A stretch of 64,000 nt of DNA from HR10 sp964615335. Lineage in GTDB: Bacteria > Acidobacteriota > Blastocatellia > HR10. The stretch covers positions 1-64,000 of the forward strand of contig CAZTMT010000016.1 of NCBI GenBank assembly GCA_964615335.1. The letters are read 5' to 3'. Each line of letters opens with the position of its first letter. Position 1 is the stretch's first letter. The notes under the pieces are model-generated. The model ran no database searches and was not told the origin of the DNA. It saw nothing but the letters and a program-made list of their open reading frames with translations. The position numbers and the translations under genes were made by a program. Below, in pieces: positions 1-9,283 of this stretch.

Positions 1-219
1 TGAAGCAGGAAGTGGCCGGTCGTTTAGCTTCACCCTGCGCGGTGAAATAAACGACGATGAGTCACAGAACGGCTTTTCGTGTCGGGGACGGCAATCCGAA
101 GGACAGAGGCGGCGCGTGACTTCCTCCGAAGTCCGATCAGGACAGCTTCGTGAAGAGCGCCGAAGCGGCGAGGCGCTCCGGACTCTCGCCTGTCGCAGGC
201 AACGTGCGAATCGAGTTCG
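1..219. other. Window edge upstream of ribF, no assignable gene
   Basis: The +2 frame stays open from base 2 to a TGA at 221-223 that would overlap the ribF ATG as ATGA, the usual junction in this genome. The encoded tail is Arg/Ser-rich and I do not recognise it. It could be the 3' end of an upstream gene or chance. No promoter or RNA gene was seen. Confidence 0.3.
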
Positions 220-1215
220 ATGAAGATCTCTCGCGATCTGTGGCAGGAAGACCTGCAGAAGCCCACGGTGCTGACGTTTGGAGTCTTCGATGGGGTTCAT
301 CTGGGACATCAGAGGATCCTGCAGGCCGTGGTCGAGCGGGCGCGCGCGTTAGGGGCGACGCCGACCGTTCTCACCTTCGACCCCCATCCCCTTCAGATCC
401 TGCGCCCGGAGACGGCTCCCCCGCTTTTGCAGACGCTGGAGCAGCGCTTGGAATCTCTGGCCGAAGCGGGGATCGAGCAGGTCGTCCTTCTTGACTTCAC
501 GCGGGAGTTGGCGATGACATCGGCTGAGGAGTTCCTGCTCACCTACGTTTTTGGGCATTTGGAGGCGCGCGAGCTGTATTTGGGGAAGGGGGCGGTCTTC
601 GGACGAGATCGGCAGGGGCGAATCGAGCTGGCGCAGGAGATCGCGGCACGACTGGGGAGGCGAGCCATCGAGATCGAAGAAGTCACTTTGCGGGGTCATC
701 GCGTCCGCGCGACCCTGATTCGGCGCCTCCTGAGGGCCGGGCGCGTGAACCTGGCGCGACGCTTCCTGGGACGGCCCTACGAGATCCGCGGACACATCAT
801 CTCCGGTTCGGGGCGGGGGCGCGAGCTGCTTGTCCCAACGGCGAATCTCCATGCGGAGAATTCCATCATCCCGGCGACAGGCGTCTACATCACGCTCATG
901 CGCGTGGGAGATCGGTGGCATCCGGCGGTGACCAACATCGGCCATCGCCCGACCTTCGGCGAAGGGCTTGCTCTGAGCGTGGAAACGCACCTGCTGGACT
1001 GGAGCGGGGATGTGCTGGGTGCGCGCGTGGCGTTGCGCTTTTTACATCGGCTGCGGTCGGAGCGGCGCTTCCCCGATGTGGCGACTCTGCGAGCCCAGAT
1101 CCGGCAGGATATCGCTCGGGCGCATCGCTACTTCGCCCATCCTCGCGTGAGCGCCGCGTTGAAGGCGTTGCCTCCCGTCTCTCGACGTGATAATCTTGAA
1201 GGGTTCGCGCGATGA
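220..1215 (+). CDS. ribF: Bifunctional riboflavin kinase / FAD synthetase
   Basis: A 331-residue protein with the two-domain RibF layout; it phosphorylates riboflavin to FMN and adenylylates FMN to FAD in the cytoplasm. The N-terminal nucleotidyltransferase domain carries GVFDGVHLGH at residues 21-30 and FDPHP near 53-57. The usual S-S-T-x-I-R motif reads R-A-T-L-I-R near 163-168. The C-terminal kinase domain has PTAN at 206-209 and the conserved Glu in SVETHLLD (254-261). Length is normal. The ATG at 220 gives the expected N-terminus. The stop overlaps the ispH ATG by 4 bp, so ribF-ispH-queC is very probably one transcript. Confidence 0.96.
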   Translation: MKISRDLWQEDLQKPTVLTFGVFDGVHLGHQRILQAVVERARALGATPTVLTFDPHPLQILRPETAPPLLQTLEQRLESLAEAGIEQVVLLDFTRELAMTSAEEFLLTYVFGHLEARELYLGKGAVFGRDRQGRIELAQEIAARLGRRAIEIEEVTLRGHRVRATLIRRLLRAGRVNLARRFLGRPYEIRGHIISGSGRGRELLVPTANLHAENSIIPATGVYITLMRVGDRWHPAVTNIGHRPTFGEGLALSVETHLLDWSGDVLGARVALRFLHRLRSERRFPDVATLRAQIRQDIARAHRYFAHPRVSAALKALPPVSRRDNLEGFAR

Positions 1216-2225
1216 GTATGCGTCGCATCGTCTTGGCCAAGCCGCGCGGTTTTTGCGCAGGCGTTGTGCGCGCCATTGATATCGTCGAGCGGGCGCTGGC
1301 GCTCTTCCCCCCTCCCATTTACGTCTTCCATGAGATCGTCCACAATCGGCACGTCGTCGAGGGGTTGCGCCGTCGAGGCGTTGTCTTCGTCGAGCGCCTG
1401 ACCGATGTGCCCGAAGGAGCAACCTGCATCTTCAGCGCGCACGGCGTTTCCCCGCAGGTCCGGCAGGAGGCCGCGCGCCGAAAACTGCGGGTCATTGATG
1501 CGACCTGTCCGCTAGTGACAAAGGTGCATCTGGAAGCTGTGCGTTTCGCGCGGGAAGGGTATTCGATCGTCCTCATCGGGCATCCCGGTCATGAGGAGGT
1601 CGAGGGGACGATGGGCGAGGCCCTGATGCATCTGGTCAGCTCGCTCGAAGACGTGGAGCGTCTGCAGGTGGAGCATCCGGAGAAGATCGTCTACCTGACA
1701 CAGACGACGCTCAGCGTGGACGACACGGCCCATCTGGTCGAAGCGCTGCGCCGTCGGTTTCCGCATCTGGAGTCTCCGCCCAAGGATGACATCTGCTATG
1801 CGACGCAGAATCGGCAGAATGCCGTGAAGGCTCTGGCTCAGCGCGTGGACCTCATTCTCGTGATCGGGTCGCAGAACAGCTCGAACTCGCAGCGCTTGCG
1901 AGAGGTCGCGTGCGCGGCGGGCGTGCCGGCCTATGTCATTAACGATGAGACGGAGATCGAACCGGCGTGGTTGGAGGGGGTGGAGACCGTGGGGGTGACG
2001 GCCGGAGCCTCGGCTCCTGAAGAGCTGGTCGCGCGCGTGATCGCCTATCTTCGGGAGCAGGGGGCCGAGATCGTCGAAGAGATGCCCGCCGAGGAAGAGT
2101 CCATTCATTTCGCTCTCCCTCCGGAAGTGACGCGTTCGGATGGAGATTCCCGTCGGTTTTCGATCGCACGAGAAGTCTTCGGGAAGGCTCCAGCCAGCTC
2201 CCGCTCGCCTGAAGAGAAGATATGA
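1212..2225 (+). CDS. ispH: 4-hydroxy-3-methylbut-2-enyl diphosphate reductase
   Basis: IspH makes IPP and DMAPP in the last step of the MEP isoprenoid pathway using a [4Fe-4S] cluster. The three cluster cysteines are visible in PRGFCAG (near residue 15), DATCPLV (near 97) and DDICYATQNRQ (near 195). The 337 residues include a polar C-terminal tail of about 40 residues beyond the core. The ATG overlaps the ribF stop (ATGA) and its own stop overlaps queC in the same way. Under this call the cell makes isoprenoids by the MEP route, which would feed the polyprenyl-linked envelope chemistry encoded further right. Confidence 0.97.
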   Translation: MSMRRIVLAKPRGFCAGVVRAIDIVERALALFPPPIYVFHEIVHNRHVVEGLRRRGVVFVERLTDVPEGATCIFSAHGVSPQVRQEAARRKLRVIDATCPLVTKVHLEAVRFAREGYSIVLIGHPGHEEVEGTMGEALMHLVSSLEDVERLQVEHPEKIVYLTQTTLSVDDTAHLVEALRRRFPHLESPPKDDICYATQNRQNAVKALAQRVDLILVIGSQNSSNSQRLREVACAAGVPAYVINDETEIEPAWLEGVETVGVTAGASAPEELVARVIAYLREQGAEIVEEMPAEEESIHFALPPEVTRSDGDSRRFSIAREVFGKAPASSRSPEEKI

Positions 2226-2923
2226 CTCGGAAAGCCATCGTCCTTCTGAGCGGGGGAGTGGATTCGACGACGACGCTCGCTATCGCCCAGGCTGAAGGGT
2301 ACGAAGTCTACGCCCTCTCTTTCCGCTACGGGCAGCGACACGAGGTGGAACTTCTTCGCGCTCAGGCCACAGCCGCGGCACGTGGCGTCGCGCGGCATCT
2401 CATCATCACCGTGGACATGCGGGAGATCGGGGGCTCGGCTCTCACCGACGAGCGCATCCCCGTGCCCAAGGATCGTACGTCTGAAGAGATCGGCACGGGA
2501 ATTCCCATAACCTATGTCCCCGGACGCAATACGATCTTTCTGGCTTTTGCTTTGGCCTGGGCCGAAGTGCTCGGGGCCGAGGACATCTTCTTCGGAGCCA
2601 ACGTCCTCGACTACAGCGGGTACCCGGATTGTCGGCCCGAATATCTCCGGGCGTTCGAGCAGATGGCCAATCTCGCGACGCGCGCGGGAGTCGAGGGACG
2701 CGCGCGATTTCGCATTCATGCTCCGCTTCTGCGGATGACGAAGGCCGAGATCATCCGTCGCGGCCACCAACTGGGCGTGGATTATCGTCTCACCTGGAGC
2801 TGCTATGATCCGATCGAGCGCGCAGGGGAGGTTCTCGCCTGCGGGCGGTGCGATAGCTGTCACCTGAGACGTCGGGGCTTCGCCGAAGCGGGACTCATCG
2901 ATCCAATCCCTTATGTGATCTGA
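2222..2923 (+). CDS. queC: 7-cyano-7-deazaguanine synthase
   Basis: QueC converts 7-carboxy-7-deazaguanine to preQ0 with ATP and ammonia, in the queuosine tRNA-modification pathway. The N-terminus has the PP-loop LLSGGVDSTTTL (residues 8-19). The C-terminus has the zinc-site cysteines in WSCYDP and CGRCDSCHLR. The 233-residue length is normal. It is the third gene of an overlapping trio with ribF and ispH. No other queuosine genes lie in the window. Confidence 0.96.
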   Translation: MTRKAIVLLSGGVDSTTTLAIAQAEGYEVYALSFRYGQRHEVELLRAQATAAARGVARHLIITVDMREIGGSALTDERIPVPKDRTSEEIGTGIPITYVPGRNTIFLAFALAWAEVLGAEDIFFGANVLDYSGYPDCRPEYLRAFEQMANLATRAGVEGRARFRIHAPLLRMTKAEIIRRGHQLGVDYRLTWSCYDPIERAGEVLACGRCDSCHLRRRGFAEAGLIDPIPYVI

Positions 2924-2931
2924 GACTCGCT

Positions 2932-2955
2932 GGGGAGGGCACGTCACCCCTCCCC
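2932..2955 (+). other. GC-rich hairpin between queC and hppA
   Basis: GGGGAGGG (2932-2939) pairs perfectly with CCCTCCCC (2948-2955) across an 8-nt loop. No U-tract follows, so it is not a typical intrinsic terminator. It may be a processing or mRNA-stability element that separates the ribF-ispH-queC message from hppA. The hppA ribosome site (AGGAGGTGAAGGG) follows within about 20 bp. Confidence 0.4.
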
Positions 2956-2985
2956 GGGAGATTTCGCAGGAGGTGAAGGGAGAAG

Positions 2986-5319
2986 ATGCGCGCAAGAGTC
3001 ACGCTGGGACTTCTGCTTGTGGGACTTCTTTCGGGGAGCGCCTGGGCTCAATCCGAGAGCGAGATCACGTTGCCCACTCTAGGGCGCACCGAGTGGATGA
3101 TCCTCTGGGCTGTTTTGGCCTCCGCTCTGGTCGCCCTGATCTATGGAGCGTTTCTGGTGCGGCGCGTGCTCCGGCATGAGCCGGGGCCGGAAGAGATGGT
3201 GCGCGTCGCCCGCGCTATTGAAGAAGGGGCCATGGCCTATCTCGGACGGCAATTCCGCACGATGATCTGGTTCGTGCTGGCGATCACGGCGCTGCTCTTT
3301 TTCGTGTACCGAGGGGTCTATCCCGAGTGGCGTTTTCCTGTGGGGATCGCCGGCGCTTTCTTGATGGGCGTGATGGCCTCCTACGGAGCCGGATATGTGG
3401 GGATGTGGCTCGCCATCCGAGGGAATGTGCGGACGGCGAATCTGGCGCGCACGAGCTTCCCGCGCGCGTTCGAGCTGGCCTTTCGCGCGGGTGCGGTCTC
3501 GGGTCTCTTCACGGTGGGGTTTGGATTGCTCGGAGCGACGCTCATCTTCTTGCTCTTTCAGGAAAATGCCATGAAGGTGCTTGTCGGGTTCGGATTCGGA
3601 GGAAGTCTGGCTGCCCTCTTCATGCGGATCGGAGGAGGGATCTACACGAAGGCCGCCGATGTGGGAGCGGATTTGATCGGGAAGGTGGAGAAGGGAATCC
3701 CCGAAGATGATCCGCGCAACGCCGCGGTCATCGCCGATAATGTCGGAGATAACGTGGGCGATTGTGCGGGAATGGCTGCCGATGTTTTCGAGAGCTATGA
3801 GGTGACGCTTGTAGCCGCCATCATCCTCGCTGCGGCTGCGCTTCTGGATCCGGCCTTCACGCAGTACTATGGAGCGCATGCTTCGGCTTTCGCGTTGAAG
3901 TTGATCCTGTTCCCACTGCTTGTGCGCGCGCTGGGAGTTTTCTCGTCTCTGATGGGCATCTGGAGTGTGCGCATGCGCGAGGCTCAAGTGAAGGATCCGA
4001 TGCGTCCGATCACGGTGGGGTATTGGGTCTCGGGCCTGGTCTCGATTCTGGGGTTCGCTCTGATCAATTTCTTCTACCTGAGGGATCCGGTGACCGGAGA
4101 GCCTGACTTCCGCTTCTTCCTGGCGACGAGCATGGGGATCGTCCTGGCACTCCTGACGCTGTGGATCACGAACGTGTTCACACATCCGGACAAGCCGGCG
4201 GCCACGGAGACGGCCATCTCGACGCGGACGGGAGCGGCGACGATGCTGCTGACGGGGATGGGGGCGGGATTGGAGAGCACCGTCTGGGCCATCCTGGCGA
4301 TCGTCGGAACTATTGTCGCGTCGCTTCTGATCTTCGCCGGAAGTCCCGCTCTGTCGGCCTATGGGATTGCTCTGGCCGGTCTGGGGCTGCTCACGACGAC
4401 CGGGTTCATCCTGGCTATGGACACTTATGGGCCGATCACCGATAACGCGCAAGGCATCTTCGAGATGTCGGGCACGAAGGCCTCTCCCGAAGTGGGACGG
4501 AATTTGGCTTGGCTGGACGCCATCGGGAATACGGCCAAGGCGCTCACCAAGGGGCTGGCCATCGCGACGGCCGTGATCGCGGCTGTCTCGCTCTTCAAAT
4601 CTTTCATTGATGAAGCGCGCCTTTTCGAGAAGGGGATTCAAGTGAATCTGCCCGAGGTCTTCGCGGGACTCCTGATCGGAGGAGCTGTGCCGTTTCTCTT
4701 CTCGGCCTTCGCACTGAAGGCCGTGGGCCGAGCGGCGCATCAGGTGGTCGAAGAGGTGCGACGTCAGTTTCGCGAGAAGCCGGGAATTCTGGAGTGGAAA
4801 GAGCGACCCGATTATGGCCGATGCGTGGAGATCGTGACGGCGACAGCGCAGAAGGAGCTGGTCGGACCGGGAATCCTCGGCATCTTCGCACCCATTCTTG
4901 TGGCGTTCGCTTTAGGACCGGGAGCACTCGGAGGATTCTTGGCCGGCGCGATCCTGACCGGGCAGCTTCTGGCTGTCTTCATGGCCAATACGGGCGCGAC
5001 CTGGGATAACGCGAAGAAGAAGATCGAAGACGGATTCCTCGGAGGGAAAGGGAGCGAGGAGCATAAGGCGGCTGTCATCGGAGACACGGTCGGCGATCCT
5101 TTCAAGGATACGGCGGGACCTTCGCTGAACCCCTTGATCAAGGTGATGAATCTGGTCAGCATTCTCATTGCTCCCTTCGCGACGCGCCCGCTGTCTTGGA
5201 CCGTTCGAGGAGCAATCATCGCAGTCTGTCTGCTTCTGCTCGGCCTGGCGATCAGCTTCAGCAAGAGAGGATCGCTTCGAGAGGCCCTTCATCCTGGGAC
5301 CGAAGCCCCCTCCTTGTGA
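2986..5319 (+). CDS. hppA: Membrane-bound proton-pumping pyrophosphatase, K+-independent type
   Basis: A 777-residue polytopic protein that couples PPi hydrolysis to ion pumping across the inner membrane. The signature segment DVGADLIGKVEKG lies near residues 223-235, followed by the acidic DNVGDNVGDCAG block. The ion-type diagnostic segment reads GNTAKALTKG (514-523), with Lys518 and Thr521. In this family that pair marks K+-independent H+ pumps, while K+-dependent enzymes have Ala and Gly there. The first 20 residues resemble a signal or extra hydrophobic segment ending SAWAQ. ATG 2986 is preceded by AGGAGGTGAAGGG. An H+-PPase recovers energy from biosynthetic PPi. Confidence 0.95.
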   Translation: MRARVTLGLLLVGLLSGSAWAQSESEITLPTLGRTEWMILWAVLASALVALIYGAFLVRRVLRHEPGPEEMVRVARAIEEGAMAYLGRQFRTMIWFVLAITALLFFVYRGVYPEWRFPVGIAGAFLMGVMASYGAGYVGMWLAIRGNVRTANLARTSFPRAFELAFRAGAVSGLFTVGFGLLGATLIFLLFQENAMKVLVGFGFGGSLAALFMRIGGGIYTKAADVGADLIGKVEKGIPEDDPRNAAVIADNVGDNVGDCAGMAADVFESYEVTLVAAIILAAAALLDPAFTQYYGAHASAFALKLILFPLLVRALGVFSSLMGIWSVRMREAQVKDPMRPITVGYWVSGLVSILGFALINFFYLRDPVTGEPDFRFFLATSMGIVLALLTLWITNVFTHPDKPAATETAISTRTGAATMLLTGMGAGLESTVWAILAIVGTIVASLLIFAGSPALSAYGIALAGLGLLTTTGFILAMDTYGPITDNAQGIFEMSGTKASPEVGRNLAWLDAIGNTAKALTKGLAIATAVIAAVSLFKSFIDEARLFEKGIQVNLPEVFAGLLIGGAVPFLFSAFALKAVGRAAHQVVEEVRRQFREKPGILEWKERPDYGRCVEIVTATAQKELVGPGILGIFAPILVAFALGPGALGGFLAGAILTGQLLAVFMANTGATWDNAKKKIEDGFLGGKGSEEHKAAVIGDTVGDPFKDTAGPSLNPLIKVMNLVSILIAPFATRPLSWTVRGAIIAVCLLLLGLAISFSKRGSLREALHPGTEAPSL

Positions 5320-5517
5320 GAGCGCCGAGGGCGCGCTTCGCTTTTGCAGAGGAAGTCCTGGGCGGCGCAGCGGACGGGCGATGAGAAATGTAGATCTGCT
5401 TCCCAGTCCAAAGTGACGTGCTCTGACGCAGCGGGAGGAGCATGCGGTGGAGTCTCTTTCCCAGGGCACGCGTGGCTTGCCCGCCGCAGGGGAGGAACGA
5501 CACATTCTCCACAATAA
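5320..5517. other. Intergenic between convergent hppA and permease
   Basis: About 200 bp with no coding signal. A short GCGCC/GGCGC hairpin just after the hppA stop is followed by GCTTCGCTTTT and may act as a weak terminator for hppA. Confidence 0.4.
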
Positions 5518-5533
5518 GCCCGCGTGAGCGGGC
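5518..5533 (-). terminator. Hairpin terminator candidate downstream of the permease gene
   Basis: On the minus strand GCCCGC-TCAC-GCGGGC (6-bp perfect stem, 4-nt loop) is followed by TTATT, about 12 bp past the permease stop. The U-tract is short, so efficiency is uncertain. Confidence 0.5.
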
Positions 5534-5544
5534 GGCAGGGGCGC

Positions 5545-7098
5545 TCATCTCTCTGGCGCTACAGGAACCTTTTGCTTCGCGCGTCGCCGCAACTCGGCTT
5601 TGAACCATTCCAGCAGATCCCATTCCTCGGCCTCTTCGAGCAAGAGCATGTGCTGGGCCTCCCAATTGCGCCAGAGGCTTTTGAGAACCGGCTGGCCTTG
5701 GCGACGCCGGTAGTAAGCGTAGTAGGCAATCCAGAAGACCACCCACAGAGGACCGACGATCCGAGCGATCTCGTGCGTCCAGAGCACGATGGCGACCATG
5801 AAGCCCGTGCCCAGAACGCCTAGAATCCCGAGAATCGGAAGGGCCGTCTCTCCCCAACGGATGTTCAGAGGGGCCCGGTAAGGACGCGGCACATGCGGCT
5901 CTTTGATGCGCAGTGCGATCAAAGCTGTGCAGCTCAGCAGATAGGCCAGCATCGCTCCGAAGGCATACATGTTGGCCATCGTTTCCATCGCTCGGCGACC
6001 GCTCAGGAAAGCGAACACTGCTTCGATCATGGCGACCCCCGAGAAGAGGAGGATGGAGCGGACTGGCGTCCGAAATCGAGGATGAACGTGCGCCAGGTAA
6101 TCGCTGATAAGCCCCAATTCTGCCATGCTGAAAGCCAATCGGCTCGCTCCCATGATGCCCGTATTCGCTGAGATGAGGACGATTGTGGCCGCCAAGAGGG
6201 CCGCAAGGGGTCCGGCCAGAAAGCCGATGAAGGGGAGCTTGCTGGCCAAAAGGGCGACCGGGTCCCCTTCCCGAGCAGCGATCTCCTGCCAGGGCAAGAT
6301 GCCCAGCGAGACTGTCGGAAAGGCGAGGGCAAACAGCAGGACGATTCCAATTAAAGCGAGCGACGTGCGGGGAATCACCGTCCCCGGACGGAGCGTCTCC
6401 TGAGCTGATTGAGAGACCGATTCCAGACCCACATAGGAGATCACGGCGATGGAGACGCCGTAGAGTAAGCCCTCGGTAGAGGGGAACTCCGTTCTCCACT
6501 GAAGGGCGAAGAGCTCCGGTCGCCACGCGAATGCGAAGCCGATGACGATCAGGGTCGTCTCCATGAGCAGGTCAAGGGCTCCCAGAATCTCGTTAAACAG
6601 GGACGACTCGCGAATCCCACGGATATTGAGAACAGCGAGAAAGAGGATCAGAGCCATCGTCTCCGCGAGCCAAATGAGGTTGACTTGCGAGAAAGGTCCT
6701 ACAGAGACCTCCCACCGGCGAATGGAGGGGAAGAAGAAGTTGATGTATCCGGCTGAAGCCATCGCGAAAAGGGCGACATCTACCGTGTAATCCAGCATCA
6801 AGGCAGCTCCGGCCACCAGGCCCCAGAAGTCCCCGAGCCCGCGGAGCGTGAAGTATTGGCCTCCCCCAGCCGAGGGATAAGCCGAAGCCAGCTCCGTATA
6901 GGCCAGTCCTACCATGATGTAGACCAGACCCGCGATGGCGAAAGCCAAAGGAGTGCCCCCCTGAGCTGCTGCCATGACCAGACCCAGTGCCACATACACG
7001 TCAGCCCCGACATCGGCATATCCCCAACAAAAAGATCCCCACAAGGTGACCTGACGTCGCAGGCCCACCCGCTCGCCTCGTTGCACCCCTTCGGCCAT
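5545..7098 (-). CDS. APC-superfamily amino-acid permease
   Basis: A 517-residue protein with about 12 predicted membrane helices. It starts with the glycine-rich first helix typical of the APC superfamily (WGSFCWGYADVGADVY) and has a long polar C-terminal tail (about residues 455-517). It probably imports an amino acid or polyamine with a proton or cation; the substrate cannot be read from sequence. The start has GAGGAGAC just upstream. The neighbours, a TonB-like protein and a pump, do not define the substrate. The C-terminal tail is charged (EEAEEWDLLEWFKAELRRR) and could be regulatory. Confidence 0.85.
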   Translation of the reverse strand: MAEGVQRGERVGLRRQVTLWGSFCWGYADVGADVYVALGLVMAAAQGGTPLAFAIAGLVYIMVGLAYTELASAYPSAGGGQYFTLRGLGDFWGLVAGAALMLDYTVDVALFAMASAGYINFFFPSIRRWEVSVGPFSQVNLIWLAETMALILFLAVLNIRGIRESSLFNEILGALDLLMETTLIVIGFAFAWRPELFALQWRTEFPSTEGLLYGVSIAVISYVGLESVSQSAQETLRPGTVIPRTSLALIGIVLLFALAFPTVSLGILPWQEIAAREGDPVALLASKLPFIGFLAGPLAALLAATIVLISANTGIMGASRLAFSMAELGLISDYLAHVHPRFRTPVRSILLFSGVAMIEAVFAFLSGRRAMETMANMYAFGAMLAYLLSCTALIALRIKEPHVPRPYRAPLNIRWGETALPILGILGVLGTGFMVAIVLWTHEIARIVGPLWVVFWIAYYAYYRRRQGQPVLKSLWRNWEAQHMLLLEEAEEWDLLEWFKAELRRRAKQKVPVAPER

Positions 7099-7183
7099 GT
7101 CTCCTCAGGTCAAGAAGCCCAGCTTCTGGAGACCCTTCGCGCGGCTTCGGATCAGACTGGAGACGTCTCCCGAACCGACAGCG

Positions 7184-8263
7184 TCACAGCAGATGGAATT
7201 CCACATAGATCGTCCCCCGCCAATCGATCGGACGGCCTTTGGCGTCGCGAGCTGGGATGAACTTGATGCGCAGAGCGGCTTCGATCGCCTTCTCATCCAA
7301 GCCATACCCCAGACCGCGAAGGACTCGAACATGTCGAATCGTCCCATCAGCCGCGAATGTGGCGCTCAGAACGACAATGCCCTGAATGCGGTTGCGGCGG
7401 GCTTCTTCGGTCCATTCGGGCCTTGGCTTGAAGGTGATGATCGGACGGCTGGCGGCGCGGTCTCCTCCTCCGAGGTGAGGCTCTCCGCCTCCCGTGTTCC
7501 ATCCTTCTCCCGGACCATACCCGAGGCCCCGACCCGGTCCGACTCCTCCCCCCTGACCCGTCCCAATCCCCCCTCCAGAACCCGGTCCCGAAGAAGGAAC
7601 TGCCGAGCGACCGGTGGGATCCCCAAGAGGAAGAGCCAGATCCATTTTCGGCAACAGCTCCGGTTGAGCCATGATCGTTGGCAAAACCGGCAGGGACGGA
7701 CGTTCGATCTTGGGCAGATGCGGGCTGGGAGCGACAATGGGCGGAACTAATTCCGCCTTGGGGAGTCTCCCGAAGGAAGGAGGACGCGGCTCCTTTCGCC
7801 CTCCCCCCCCGCCTCCTCCCGCTCTCTCAGACCGCGCCGGAGCATAGAGCGGCAGCAAAGGAGATGGTTCGACAAAAGCCACAGGCCGAGAAGGCACAGG
7901 TCGCAGTTCAATCTCAGGGGTGAAGAAAAGAGGAATCAGCTTCCCCCCCAGAAGAAGAAGCCCCACCGTGAGGACATAAACCAGACTCCCGAGAAAGAGA
8001 ATGCGCTTCCGCTGCCTTCGATCAGCTTCCTCTTGAAAGAGCAGACGCAGATAGCTCCGAGGATCCGTTCGGAATTCTCTCCACTGCTCTCGCGCTCCGC
8101 GCCGGAGCCTCTTCCAGAGAAGATCCGATTCCGTGTCCAGGAGAGCAGCAAGGAAACCTCTGGGGTCCGCCCGGAATTCTCGCCAGCTCTCTCGCAGTTC
8201 GCGCAGCAGACGGACACCTAAGGCCTCGGACTCCAATTCCGTGAAAAGTGGCCGATCTCTCAT
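7184..8263 (-). CDS. TonB-like energy transducer with Gly-rich linker
   Basis: 359 residues from ATG 8263 (AGGAGGGCCT upstream). An N-terminal cytoplasmic segment carries a tandem repeat of the form W-REFRxDPRxxLxxLL (about 24-37 and 60-74). One membrane helix follows (about 85-105), then a Pro- and Gly-rich periplasmic linker with a run of seven Gly and several GGG stretches. The C-terminal TonB domain (about 265-359) contains the family pattern for a residue pair near ARRNRIQGIVVLSATF. It should transmit inner-membrane energy to outer-membrane receptors such as the one at 60025-62892. The repeat-bearing cytoplasmic extension is unusual for TonB and has no known role. Confidence 0.8.
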   Translation of the reverse strand: MRDRPLFTELESEALGVRLLRELRESWREFRADPRGFLAALLDTESDLLWKRLRRGAREQWREFRTDPRSYLRLLFQEEADRRQRKRILFLGSLVYVLTVGLLLLGGKLIPLFFTPEIELRPVPSRPVAFVEPSPLLPLYAPARSERAGGGGGGGRKEPRPPSFGRLPKAELVPPIVAPSPHLPKIERPSLPVLPTIMAQPELLPKMDLALPLGDPTGRSAVPSSGPGSGGGIGTGQGGGVGPGRGLGYGPGEGWNTGGGEPHLGGGDRAASRPIITFKPRPEWTEEARRNRIQGIVVLSATFAADGTIRHVRVLRGLGYGLDEKAIEAALRIKFIPARDAKGRPIDWRGTIYVEFHLL

Positions 8264-8305
8264 AGGCCCTCCTGAAGACAAACACTGATCAAAACGGTCT
8301 ATTCT

Positions 8306-8680
8306 CTAGAGGGATCGCGCAGGAGAGGAGGCTGGGCACAGTCTCGGAGGACCTCTTTCGGGAAGACCCCCAATCAGCCAACGTCCCGACATCTTCTGAG
8401 AGAGCGTTCCCGGAAACTTCAGCTCCAGTGCCGGGGAGAGAAGGACGCGGTTTCTCTGGACATAAACAAAGGAAGTGTGCGGGGGATTGGGAGTCGTGTT
8501 CTTGGTCTCAAGGGCCAGATCGGGCCGCTCGTCTCTCACGAGCCGCCATTGCGAGGGCGTGCGAGAGAAGGGCCCGCTTGAGCTCTCCCAGCGAAGGGAG
8601 CATGCGTGACATCCGTTCTCCGCAAACGTCCCACCTGCGGCTAAGAGGAGTGAGCCGATCAGTCCCCAGACCTTCAACAC
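8306..8680 (-). CDS. Candidate small exported protein (uncharacterised)
   Basis: A possible 124-residue protein from GTG 8680 (TTG 8677 is an alternative). The N-terminus looks like a signal peptide: LKVWGLIGSLLLAAGGTFA, then a polar chain starting ENGCHAC. I recognise no domain. There is no clear Shine-Dalgarno, but an AT-rich TATGGTATATTTAAT stretch sits directly upstream and could be a -10 region giving a near-leaderless message. It lies between the TonB-like gene and the divergent HEAT-repeat gene. The reading frame continues open into the HEAT gene, so chance coding cannot be excluded. Confidence 0.42.
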   Translation of the reverse strand: MLKVWGLIGSLLLAAGGTFAENGCHACSLRWESSSGPFSRTPSQWRLVRDERPDLALETKNTTPNPPHTSFVYVQRNRVLLSPALELKFPGTLSQKMSGRWLIGGLPERGPPRLCPASSPARSL

Positions 8681-8878
8681 GCGATTAAATATACCATAGC
8701 CGGTCTTCGCGAGCAAGAAGATCGCGCGAGGGTCTGGCTTTCTGGCTTTGTGAGATGACTCTGGTATATAATGCTTCCTCTTGGCGATGGAGTCCGCCGT
8801 TAACCGCCTCCCCGAGGGGCTGATGACTCCTACCAGCGGATCTCTGAAACACGGGGTTTTCTTGGGGTGCGGCGGGAC

Positions 8879-9283
8879 ATGAGATTTTTTTGCCCAGTCT
8901 GTTGGAGAGAGGTGGGAGGCGAACACCGCATCTGCCCCGGATGCGAGACAGACATCCAGCAGTATTCGCGTTCGGCGAGCTATGTGGAGAAGCTCATAGC
9001 GGCCTTGCATCATCGGGAGCCTCAGACGGTTCGGCGGGCGGCATGGGTGCTCGGGCGACTGAAGGCGCGCGAAGCCGTTTCGGAGTTGCTGCGCCTGGGG
9101 GAGCAAACACAAGACCCGTATGTGCTCGAATCGGTCGTCGAAGCGCTCGGGGAGATCCGCGATGAACGGGCTCGGGCATTTCTCGCCCACTGCGCCGAGC
9201 GCGGACCCCTGCGCGCCCGGAATGCGGCTCGATGGGCCCTGACGCACTGGAACGAGAAGGAGGACATCCCCAGTGCTCAATGA
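8879..9283 (+). CDS. Zinc-ribbon plus HEAT-repeat protein, function unknown
   Basis: 134 residues from ATG 8879 (an in-frame GTG at 8867 is the alternative). The first 24 residues form a zinc ribbon: CPVC then CPGC. The rest is a short HEAT-like alpha-helical array (AVRRAAWVLGRLKAREAVSELL, then VVEALGEIRDERARAFL), a fold used for protein binding. It looks like a small adaptor. Its stop overlaps the next gene's GTG by 11 bp, so the two are cotranscribed and translationally coupled. No function can be given. Confidence 0.72.
   Translation: MRFFCPVCWREVGGEHRICPGCETDIQQYSRSASYVEKLIAALHHREPQTVRRAAWVLGRLKAREAVSELLRLGEQTQDPYVLESVVEALGEIRDERARAFLAHCAERGPLRARNAARWALTHWNEKEDIPSAQ

Noticed and set aside
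8306..9280. Full 324-codon minus-strand frame
   Set aside because: Its first 200 codons are antisense to the zinc-ribbon/HEAT gene; only the C-terminal 124 codons are kept as a candidate.
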